NCBI RefSeq assembly: GCF_041521385.1
Contig: NZ_CP168006.1
Span: forward strand, 868,001-932,000
Direction of reading: 5' to 3'
From: Alcaligenes faecalis
GTDB taxonomy: Bacteria > Pseudomonadota > Gammaproteobacteria > Burkholderiales > Burkholderiaceae_B
Length of the DNA: 64,000 bases
In this document: piece after piece, positions 27,313 through 34,539 of the stretch
Numbering within the stretch: the stretch's first letter is position 1
How the letters are laid out: each line of letters opens with the position of its first letter
Position numbers and translations under genes: made by a program
The notes under the pieces: generated by a model
Told to the model about the DNA's origin: nothing
Seen by the model: the letters and a program-made list of their open reading frames with translations, nothing else
The model's database searches: none

Positions 27313-27336
27313 AATGGTCTGACTAGTCAGACCATT
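27313..27336. promoter_or_regulatory. DnfR operator: 24-bp perfect palindrome
   Basis: The palindrome has the half AATGGTCTGACT and its exact complement, and so holds two inverted TGGTCTGA sites, one base from the published DnfR motif TGGTCTGT. It lies in the 125-bp space between dnfT1 and dnfR, 22 bases before the dnfR start, a position suited to autoregulation. Confidence 0.7.
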
Positions 27337-27358
27337 AATCTTCCCTGGAGCAGACCGC

Positions 27359-28864
27359 ATGACGCGTTCGTTTGAACTGGACACCTTGAAGATGCGTCTT
27401 AACGATGCCGAACTTCAATCCCTGGATCTTCATCAGCGCATTCAGCGTGCCTTACGGGCATTGATTCTGGATGGTGCTCTAGGTCCCGGGGTCAAGCTAC
27501 CTGCTACACGCTCCCTGGCCAAGTCCCTGGGCATGGCCCGCGACACTGTTGAAAACGCCTATGTTCAGCTGCATCGCGACGGTTTTATTGTGCGACGTGA
27601 AGGCTCAGGCAGCTATGTTTCTGAATCGGTCGGCACCGAGCTGCGCGGCAGTGCCTACCGTCGCATCAAAGCCCAGGATCTGAAACGCAGCGTGATGGAA
27701 CCCGGCACAGGTTTAAGCCGCCGGGGTCGCGCCGTGTTTGAAAGTGGCGGCATTGCCGATCAACAAACCATCAAGGCTTTTGCCACGGGTTTGCCGGAAA
27801 CCCGCAACTTCCCCACCGATGTGTGGGAGCGCCTGCAACGTCAGGCCATGAAAGACTATCGGGCCAACATCCTGCTGCACGGCGATCCGCAAGGCACTGA
27901 ATGCCTGCGCAAAGCCATCGCTGTGTACCTGAATCTGGAGCGTGGCGCCAAAGTCTCTGCCGATCAAATTTTGATTCTGAGCAGCACACGCCAAGCCCTG
28001 TTCCTGTGCGCACAATTGCTGGTCGATGCTGGCAAACCCATTCTGGTGGAAAACCCCGGCTACTTCGGCGCCCGCAAAGCCTTTGAAGCTGCCGAGGCCC
28101 GTGTGGTACCGATTGGTGTAGACGAACAAGGTTTGCGCACCGATTTACTGAATGAAGATCGCAGCGGTGCAAACTGTATTTATGTGACGCCCTCGCACCA
28201 GTATCCCACCGGGGCCACCATGTCCCTGGAGCGTCGTCTGGAACTCATACACTGGGCAGCAGAAAATGGCCGCTGGATTATGGAAGACGACTACGACAGC
28301 GAGTTTCATTACGACGGGCTACCCACGGCATGCGTACAGGGTCTGGATAAATACCAACGCACCATCTACCTGGGCACCTTCAGCAAAACCCTGTATCCAG
28401 GACTGCGCATGGGCTATATGGCCTTGCCGCCCGAGCTGGTCAAACCCTTTACCCAAGCCCGCAGCATCATGGACGGCCACACGCCACAAATCCTGCAGCT
28501 AACCCTGGCGCGCTTTATGGAAGACGGGCATTACAACTCGCATATCCGCGCCATGCGCAAGCTCTATGCCGGGCGGCGGGAGATCATGCTGGAAGCAATC
28601 GAGCAGCACTTGCAAGGCATTGTCCGCGCAGCCCGACCTGAGGGTGGTTTACAAATCCCCTGCTTTCTGGAGCCGGGCTGGTCAGAAGAGCACACCTTGC
28701 GCCGCGCCTTAAGTGCGGGCGTCCAACTACCCGGCTTGAGTCGCCTGTACATGGGTGAAGAGCAACAACAAGGCTGGCTACTGGGCTACGCGTCTCTGAC
28801 CGCTTATGAAATCGAATCAGCCATGTTGCGTCTGGCCAACGCTCTACGCCAGGGGAAAGGCTAG
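27359..28864 (+). CDS. dnfR: MocR-family regulator of the dnf genes
   Basis: 501 residues. Residues ~20-85 are a GntR winged helix (RIQRALRALILDGALGPGVKLPATR..., RDTVENAYVQLHRDGFI). The remainder is an aminotransferase-like domain with D in IMEDDYDSEFHYDG and the PLP lysine in GTFSKTLYPGLRMGY. DnfR of A. faecalis is a reported MocR-type activator of dnfABC binding TGGTCTGT; matching sites are present here before dnfT2 and dnfA, with a palindrome at its own promoter. A GGAG box precedes the ATG at 27359. Confidence 0.9.
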   Translation: MTRSFELDTLKMRLNDAELQSLDLHQRIQRALRALILDGALGPGVKLPATRSLAKSLGMARDTVENAYVQLHRDGFIVRREGSGSYVSESVGTELRGSAYRRIKAQDLKRSVMEPGTGLSRRGRAVFESGGIADQQTIKAFATGLPETRNFPTDVWERLQRQAMKDYRANILLHGDPQGTECLRKAIAVYLNLERGAKVSADQILILSSTRQALFLCAQLLVDAGKPILVENPGYFGARKAFEAAEARVVPIGVDEQGLRTDLLNEDRSGANCIYVTPSHQYPTGATMSLERRLELIHWAAENGRWIMEDDYDSEFHYDGLPTACVQGLDKYQRTIYLGTFSKTLYPGLRMGYMALPPELVKPFTQARSIMDGHTPQILQLTLARFMEDGHYNSHIRAMRKLYAGRREIMLEAIEQHLQGIVRAARPEGGLQIPCFLEPGWSEEHTLRRALSAGVQLPGLSRLYMGEEQQQGWLLGYASLTAYEIESAMLRLANALRQGKG

Positions 28865-28876
28865 AGCTGCTGAGTA

Positions 28877-30172
28877 TCAATACATCAAGGGGTATCGCCG
28901 GTTCAGGTCGGCGACCCCTTCCAGAATGGCATTCTCGGTGCGTGGGTTACGCGAGCCACTGCGCACACCGCCCAGCAAGGCCAGAATCATGTCGCCAATC
29001 TCTTTGAAGTCGTCCTCGCCCAGACCTCGTGTGGTACAGGCTGCACTGCCCACACGCACGCCTGAATACGCCGCATTGTCTTGCTCATAAGGCACCCGGT
29101 GCTTGCTCAAACTAATGCCTAACTGAGCCAGCACCTGCTCCACCAAGGGACCTGACAAATCCCAAGGGCGCAGATCCACCACACCAAAGTGACAGTCTGT
29201 TCCCCCTGACACCACCGTCAACCCCCCCTCGGACAAGCGACGGCACAAGCTGCGGGCATTGTTGATGACGGACTGGGCGTAGGCTTTATAGGATGGGCTC
29301 ATTGCCTCCCCAAAAGCGACTGCCTTAGCAGCCAGAATGTTCAGCAAAGGTCCACCCTGCAAGCCTGGATACACGCCTTGGCTCAAGCGTTCGGCCAACT
29401 TGGGTTCATTGCTCAGAATAATGCCGCCACGCGGGCCACGTAAGGTGCCGTGTGTGGAAAAAGTGGTGACGTGTGCATGTTTGACCGGCGAGTCCATCAG
29501 GCCCGCTGCGACCAGACCTGCGCTATGCGCTAAATCCACCATTAAATAAGCGTTGATCTCGTTGGCGATATGTCTGAATTCGGCAAAATTCGGCGTGCGC
29601 GAATAGGACGACCCTCCGGCAATGATCAGCCGTGGCCGCTCCTTGTGAGCCAGAGCGCGCACTTCATCCATATCCACCCATTGAGTCTGACGATCCACGC
29701 CATACGAGCAAGTCTGAAACCAGCGTCCGGACACATTGAAACGCGAACCGTGACTAAGGTGCCCACCCGCACTTTGATCCAGCGCCAGAATCGTGTCGCC
29801 CGGCGAGAGCAAGGCTAGATATACCGCTAGATTGGCCTGACTGCCCGAGTGTGCCTGCACGTTGGCATAGGCGGCCCCAAAGACTGCTTTAGCCCGCTCG
29901 ATAGCCAGCTCTTCAGTCTGATCGGCTTGTTCACACCCACCGTAAATCCGCTGTCCAGGATAACCCTGCGCCTGCTTGTTGCTAAGCAAGGAACCCTGTA
30001 CATCCAAGACGGCTCGGCTCAAATAATTCTCGGAAGCGATCAACTCGATGGTGTGTTGTTGCCGCCCCCGCTCGGCCTCGATGATGTCCCAAAGATTGCG
30101 ATCACTTTGCTGTAGAAATTGCGAACCCACCAGAGGCAGGTGGGGGGTGTCGCCACCGGCAAGACTCTTCAT
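28877..30172 (-). CDS. dnfT2: SHMT-like protein of the dnf cluster lacking the PLP lysine
   Basis: 431 residues, alignable end to end with GlyA, but several catalytic positions are changed. The motif [11 protein letters not shown] reads [11 protein letters not shown], so the Schiff-base lysine is Gly242 (codon GGC). [13 protein letters not shown] reads NKQAQGYPGQRIY, replacing Tyr55, Glu57 and Tyr64 by Gln, Gln and Ile. The PLP-pyridine Asp (VDLAHSAGLVAAG), the HSGSQAN loop and the carboxylate Arg (SGVRVGSAACTTRG) remain. It probably still binds PLP or an amino acid but cannot be a normal SHMT. It is divergent from dnfA, with paired DnfR-like sites between. The symbol follows cluster order. 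Confidence 0.82.
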   Translation of the reverse strand: MKSLAGGDTPHLPLVGSQFLQQSDRNLWDIIEAERGRQQHTIELIASENYLSRAVLDVQGSLLSNKQAQGYPGQRIYGGCEQADQTEELAIERAKAVFGAAYANVQAHSGSQANLAVYLALLSPGDTILALDQSAGGHLSHGSRFNVSGRWFQTCSYGVDRQTQWVDMDEVRALAHKERPRLIIAGGSSYSRTPNFAEFRHIANEINAYLMVDLAHSAGLVAAGLMDSPVKHAHVTTFSTHGTLRGPRGGIILSNEPKLAERLSQGVYPGLQGGPLLNILAAKAVAFGEAMSPSYKAYAQSVINNARSLCRRLSEGGLTVVSGGTDCHFGVVDLRPWDLSGPLVEQVLAQLGISLSKHRVPYEQDNAAYSGVRVGSAACTTRGLGEDDFKEIGDMILALLGGVRSGSRNPRTENAILEGVADLNRRYPLMY

Positions 30173-30304
30173 GGGAGTTCCTGTTTAAAGATTGGCTACT
30201 TTTGCAATCGTGGCTTTTTTTAGGCACGAGAGAAAACCCCACCCCTGGCACGATAGTTCCAAGGGCGAAAAACACACATCCTAGTCCGTTTTTCCACCTA
30301 TTAA

Positions 30305-30335
30305 ACAGTCCAATAAAAACTTATTCACCAGACCA
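30305..30335 (-). promoter_or_regulatory. Paired DnfR-like half-sites facing dnfT2
   Basis: On the minus strand TGGTCTGG (30335-30328) and TGGACTGT (30312-30305) form a direct repeat with a 23-bp period, the same spacing as the pair facing dnfA. They lie about 133 bp before the dnfT2 start. Confidence 0.55.
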
Positions 30336-30447
30336 CTTTTTATTATTGTTATTTAAATAAAAATTTAAAACATAAACAATCCAAAATCCGCTGAAACACA
30401 GATCAAAAGCCAATTCCGATTACTTTAGTAGGGAATTAGAAAAAATC

Positions 30448-30660
30448 TTAATTTTCAATTTGCAAGTGGTCTGCCATATAACTTTGAAATGGTCTGTCAT
30501 TTATTGTCATAGGATCATTAGAATGCAGCCAACGAATACTCAACAGCCATATTTCTAAACGCTCAAGCAGATTATCACTTTTTAATCCGCACACGTCAGA
30601 ACGACTCCCATTTTCCCACGACCATAGGAAAGGCCATTGCTTTAAAGGCAGTTCAACCAT
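30448..30660 (-). CDS. Doubtful small ORF in the dnfT2-dnfA interval
   Basis: An open frame of 70 codons from an ATG at 30660, rich in Trp and Leu, with no recognisable motif and only a weak GGGGATC upstream. Its 3' end covers the DnfR sites. It may be chance; it is listed because the interval is 660 bp long and nothing else fills it. Confidence 0.2.
   Translation of the reverse strand: MVELPLKQWPFLWSWENGSRSDVCGLKSDNLLERLEIWLLSIRWLHSNDPMTINDRPFQSYMADHLQIEN
30467..30497 (+). promoter_or_regulatory. Paired DnfR sites facing dnfA
   Basis: TGGTCTGC (30467-30474) and TGGTCTGT (30490-30497) form a direct repeat with a 23-bp period, about two helical turns. The second is identical to the motif reported for DnfR. 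They lie 337 bp before the dnfA start, so either the 5' leader is long or the promoter is further away than usual. Confidence 0.75.
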
Positions 30661-30679
30661 GCTGATCCCCAAGACTTGA

Positions 30680-30710
30680 AAGACCCAATAACGGTTTTTT
30701 TTTGGGTCTT
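30680..30710 (+). promoter_or_regulatory. Hairpin in the putative dnfA leader
   Basis: AAGACCCAA (30680-30688) pairs with TTGGGTCTT (30702-30710) around a T-rich loop. No T-run follows the stem. A smaller palindrome, ATTTCCA-TT-TGGAAAT (30747-30762), lies 13 bases before a possible -10 TATACA (30775-30780). Which of these matters for dnfA transcription cannot be decided by eye. Confidence 0.35.
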
Positions 30711-30833
30711 GTTCTTAAGGTCAAGCAAATCCTTTTAAGCCTGCGGATTTCCATTTGGAAATAGAGATAGGCGATATACAGAAACGATCTATTCATTTTG
30801 AACAGATCGCAATCAACAGCAAGGAAGTTTGAA

Positions 30834-31787
30834 ATGACAACCAAAAGCTACGAAACTGATGACGCCGTACGTAATATGCTGCAAAAGCTGTCTGTTCTTT
30901 GGAAAAATCGGGCCGCTGTCAATCAGGAGCTGCCGGATTACAACAATCTGGCGTTCGACCCCAACAAGGCCGATTTCAGCGAATGCCTGTTGCCTTTCCG
31001 TGAGCATCAAGCCTGGTTGGAAGCACCCGAAGAATTGAAATCGCAGTGCTTGTCCTATGCCTGGGGTATTTACAACCTTAAAACCATTTACGTTGAATGC
31101 AACGTGGTTACCCCTTCTTGCGAAGACATCATCAAAACCCCGCCCCCAAGCTCCAACCGCAATCTGCTGCAAGATGTCATGTCCCAGGCCTTGCTGGACG
31201 AGGCTCTGCACACACGCATGTCGATTATGGCGTGCAACTACATCTATTCCATGCGCGGCCTGCAGCCGCTGGATTTCACCAACTTCAACCTGGTGCAATG
31301 GCGCAATGACATCCTGAGCCAGTGCAGCTCCGAATCCGAACGCCGCCTGACCCGCTTTGCCATTGCCTGCGCGTCCGAGACCCTGATTACCGACTATTTG
31401 AAAACCATGGCCGAGGACAAGAGTATCCAGACCGTGTGCCATGAGGTCACTCGCACCCATGCCATGGACGAGTGGAGCCACTCCAGCGTGTTCAGCTTTG
31501 TCGCCTCCGACATCATTCACGGCCTGAGCCAGAAAGAACGTGAACACATGCGTGCCACCATTTTGCGCACTGTGGAAATGTTCGCCAACAATGAAATGGG
31601 GGCCTGGGAAAAAGTCTTTTCGATGGTGAACTTCCCCAACGCTCGTGACATCCTGCACGATACGGGCGACTCCAACGAAATTGGCGTGTACACCGGTTCA
31701 GTTGAAAGCCTGATCGAGCGCATTGGCTTGAACAGCAAATCTGGTAAAGCCCAGCCCGAAGCAGAGCAACAGGAGGCGCTGCAATGA
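30834..31787 (+). CDS. dnfA: Diiron hydroxylamine oxidase (AurF-type N-oxygenase fold)
   Basis: 317 residues of the AurF diiron oxygenase fold. All seven expected iron ligands are visible with AurF-like spacing: Glu88 (YVEC), Glu123 and His126 (LLDEALHTRM), Glu182 (ASETL), His209, Glu213 and His216 (THAMDEWSH). DnfA of Alcaligenes is reported to oxidise hydroxylamine to N2 with O2 and reducing power, the key step of direct ammonia oxidation. AAGGAAG precedes the ATG at 30834. The stop overlaps the reductase start by four bases, so dnfA and dnfB are coupled. Confidence 0.92.
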   Translation: MTTKSYETDDAVRNMLQKLSVLWKNRAAVNQELPDYNNLAFDPNKADFSECLLPFREHQAWLEAPEELKSQCLSYAWGIYNLKTIYVECNVVTPSCEDIIKTPPPSSNRNLLQDVMSQALLDEALHTRMSIMACNYIYSMRGLQPLDFTNFNLVQWRNDILSQCSSESERRLTRFAIACASETLITDYLKTMAEDKSIQTVCHEVTRTHAMDEWSHSSVFSFVASDIIHGLSQKEREHMRATILRTVEMFANNEMGAWEKVFSMVNFPNARDILHDTGDSNEIGVYTGSVESLIERIGLNSKSGKAQPEAEQQEALQ

Positions 31788-32836
31788 CAGCCATGATTCA
31801 GGCGCGCTGCGAGACTGTTCGCCCCGAGGCCGGGAATGTCAAAGTCTTCACGCTGCGGGTGCAAAGTGGTCACTTTGATTTTCTAAGCGCCTTGCAGGCG
31901 GGCAAGCATGTCGCCCTGAGCTACCCTGATACCGGCGGCACCATTCAACAGCGTATGTACTCGATCACCCGTATGGCTGATCCAGACCTGATTGAAATTG
32001 CCGTGAAAGGTTCAGGCCGCAATAGTGTCTCCGATCATTTGCACGCCACCTTGCGCGAGGGCATGAGTGTGCCTTTGCAATATGTAGCGGGTGATATTTC
32101 GGTGAACTCTATTGTGGGTTATGAGCGTATCGCCATGATCGCAGGCGGCATTGGCATTACCCTGCCCATTGCCTTGCTGCGTGAATTGGCGGCGCGAGCC
32201 CAGGATGGCTTGCCAGTACCACAAGTACATTTGCTGCTCAGTATTGCTCGTATTGCCGACATTCCCTTCTTGCACGAACTGCTGCAACTGGATCTGAGCA
32301 CCAGTTGGTTCACACTGACGGTATTTGTCACGCAAGAAAAAATCCGTGAAAGCGCGCATTTCAAAGTGGGACGCCCTTCTTTTGAAAATATGGAACAGTT
32401 GAAAGACCCGCAGGCCGTGGTGATTTGCGGCAGCCATGGCTTTGCCCAGGCTTTGCGCGAATACACCATTCAGGCGCACCCCATCTCGCATATGTTGATT
32501 GAGGCCTTTTCCCCTCCGGCCAAAACAGGTGTGGAAATCCTGCCTGAAGCAGGCAGCGCCCCCTTGCAACTCAATGTACGCAGCACAGGGCAAACGCTCT
32601 CGCCCGAGCCGGGCAGTAGTTTGCTGGAAATGCTGGAAGCCGCCGATGTACCTATTCGCAGTCAATGCCGTTCAGGCATATGTGGCGCTTGCCGAGTACA
32701 GATATCGGAGGGCGAGTACCGCTCTGAGCCGGACTTTTGCCTGAGCGATCAGGACAAGGCACAGGGCCATGCACTGGCATGTTGCACCTTTCCCCTATCG
32801 GGTGCCATGAATGTAGACATTGGCACCACGAGCTGA
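31784..32836 (+). CDS. dnfB: Ferredoxin-NAD(P)H reductase type electron-transfer protein
   Basis: 350 residues with three domains in the phthalate dioxygenase reductase order: flavin-binding beta-barrel (QRMYSITRMAD, about 50), NAD-binding domain (MIAGGIGITLPIALLREL, about 115) and a C-terminal plant-type [2Fe-2S] ferredoxin with cysteines in SQCRSGICGACRV and CC in ALACCTF. It should pass electrons from NAD(P)H to the DnfA diiron centre. The gene is coupled to dnfA by an ATGA overlap. Confidence 0.9.
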   Translation: MTAMIQARCETVRPEAGNVKVFTLRVQSGHFDFLSALQAGKHVALSYPDTGGTIQQRMYSITRMADPDLIEIAVKGSGRNSVSDHLHATLREGMSVPLQYVAGDISVNSIVGYERIAMIAGGIGITLPIALLRELAARAQDGLPVPQVHLLLSIARIADIPFLHELLQLDLSTSWFTLTVFVTQEKIRESAHFKVGRPSFENMEQLKDPQAVVICGSHGFAQALREYTIQAHPISHMLIEAFSPPAKTGVEILPEAGSAPLQLNVRSTGQTLSPEPGSSLLEMLEAADVPIRSQCRSGICGACRVQISEGEYRSEPDFCLSDQDKAQGHALACCTFPLSGAMNVDIGTTS

Positions 32837-32868
32837 CATCCTTACCACCTGGATTAAAAGACCCCCTT

Positions 32869-33591
32869 ATGAAGAAAGTCATCGCACTGCGTCATATCCA
32901 TTTTGAAGACTTGGGCACACTGGAACCTGTTCTGATCGAACAGGGCTACCAAGTTCAATACATTGACCCTTCCGTCGAGTCACTGCGTCACGTGGGTGAA
33001 CAGGACGCTGACCTGCTGGTTGTATTGGGCGGGCCAATTGGCGCCTACGACGAAAAGATTTACCCATTCCTCTCCGAAGAGCTGGAGCTGATCAACAAAT
33101 TCTTGCTGGCTGGCAAACCCCTGCTGGGCATTTGTCTGGGCGCACAACTGATTGCACGTACCCTGGGAGCCAATGTATACCCACTGGGTGTGAAAGAAAT
33201 CGGTTTCTCCCCCTTGAAGCTGACGGAAGCGGGCAAAGAATCGCCCCTGGCCGCTATTAATGGTATTCCTGTCTTGCACTGGCACGGGGATCAGTTCGAC
33301 ATTCCTGATGGCGCCATTCACCTGGCCAGCACGGATGTGGGCCCCAACCAGGCCTTCTCCTTTGGAACCCAGGTCTTGGGCCTGCAGTTTCACCTGGAAG
33401 CCGACACCAGCAAACTAGAGCGTTGGCTGGTTGGTCATGCCAACGAACTGGGACAAGCTGATATCGACCCACAAATGCTGCGTCTGGAAGCCATGGCGGT
33501 ACAAAAACGCCTGCACGCCGCTGCGGGTACAGTCCTGACCAACTGGCTCAGCCAACTTAAACAAGCCAGTTCCGCTGATTGTGCGGCATGA
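32869..33591 (+). CDS. dnfC: Class I glutamine amidotransferase domain protein
   Basis: 240 residues, a free-standing class I glutaminase like the GuaA N-terminal domain. The triad is visible: Cys in LGICLGAQLIA (about 92), His and Glu in LQFHLEAD (about 176-178); LGGPIGAYDE is the oxyanion strand region. DnfC is known to be needed with DnfA and DnfB for ammonia oxidation. It may release an N-oxygenated amide nitrogen, such as hydroxylamine from a glutamyl hydroxamate; that is a hypothesis. It begins 32 bases after dnfB and overlaps the next gene. Confidence 0.88.
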   Translation: MKKVIALRHIHFEDLGTLEPVLIEQGYQVQYIDPSVESLRHVGEQDADLLVVLGGPIGAYDEKIYPFLSEELELINKFLLAGKPLLGICLGAQLIARTLGANVYPLGVKEIGFSPLKLTEAGKESPLAAINGIPVLHWHGDQFDIPDGAIHLASTDVGPNQAFSFGTQVLGLQFHLEADTSKLERWLVGHANELGQADIDPQMLRLEAMAVQKRLHAAAGTVLTNWLSQLKQASSADCAA

Positions 33592-34454
33592 ACCCTGCTG
33601 TAACGTTTGTTGATCGTGAACGACATCCCTACCATGTGGATGTCGTTTCGATTCAGTCCCAAGTCGTCTACGGTCGGGTAGGCAACAACGTTGCCGGCCC
33701 GACTTTACGTAGACACGGCTTTAAAGTAGCTACCGTTCCCACCGTGTTGCTTAGCAACAACCCGCAATACCCCACGGTACACGGTGGTGCCGTACCCGAT
33801 GAATGGCTACAGGGTTTTCTGGACGATCTGGTTTTGCGTGGCGCACTCGACAAGGTACGCGCTGTCCTGATTGGTTACCTGGGCAGCGCCAATCAAGCTG
33901 TCATCATTGCGCGCTGGTTAAAAGCGTTGCTGCACGAGCACCCGGACATTCTGGTCATTGTGGACCCGGTCATTGGCGATCTGGACGTAGGCGTCTATGT
34001 AGACCCCGCCTTGATTCCCGCCTATCACGAAACATTACTACCGCTGGCCACGGGCTTGACGCCCAATAACTACGAGTTGTCCTTGCTGTCTCAACAGTCA
34101 TGCGACACGATTCAGGCCAGTTCAAGCGCAGCTCACGCCTTGTTAAGCGGCCGTACCGAATGGGTCATTGCCACCAGTGCCGCCCCCCAATCCTGGCAAG
34201 ATGGCCAAATCAAATTATTACTATCTCGCAAAGAGCCGCGTGCCGATACGCTGCTTAGTCACCCGCGCGTCGGCTGTGCCGCCAAAGGCACCGGCGACCT
34301 GTTTGCCGCCACCTTGCTGGCTCATCTGATATTGGGTGCAGACCTGCACTCTGCTGTGCATACAGCCAGTGCCAGTGTGCTGCACCAATTGGAGCTGACA
34401 CGACAGGCCGGACACCAGGAATTAATTTTGCCAATAGATCCTTTCCGAGCCTGA
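33588..34454 (+). CDS. dnfD: Pyridoxal kinase-like protein (PdxY/PdxK family)
   Basis: 288 residues of the pyridoxal kinase branch of the ribokinase fold: VVSIQSQVVYGRVGNNVAGPTL at the start, LSNNPQYPTVHGG, VDPVIGD and the catalytic GTGDLFAATLLAHL near the end. It phosphorylates pyridoxal with ATP. The start ATG overlaps the dnfC stop. A PLP-supplying kinase fits a cluster with a MocR regulator and two PLP-fold enzymes. The symbol is given from its place in the reported dnfABCD order. Confidence 0.82.
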   Translation: MNPAVTFVDRERHPYHVDVVSIQSQVVYGRVGNNVAGPTLRRHGFKVATVPTVLLSNNPQYPTVHGGAVPDEWLQGFLDDLVLRGALDKVRAVLIGYLGSANQAVIIARWLKALLHEHPDILVIVDPVIGDLDVGVYVDPALIPAYHETLLPLATGLTPNNYELSLLSQQSCDTIQASSSAAHALLSGRTEWVIATSAAPQSWQDGQIKLLLSRKEPRADTLLSHPRVGCAAKGTGDLFAATLLAHLILGADLHSAVHTASASVLHQLELTRQAGHQELILPIDPFRA

Positions 34455-34539
34455 GCAAATATTTCTTAATCTAACAAGGCTTTCAACTGTCAGCCGTTCT
34501 CGTTAAGCTGTGCCCTCTTAGTTACAAACGGAGCATGAC

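Noticed and set aside
28877..30172. dnfT2 as a pseudogene
   Set aside because: The frame is intact at full family length, the lysine codon is replaced rather than interrupted, and other PLP-site residues are conserved.
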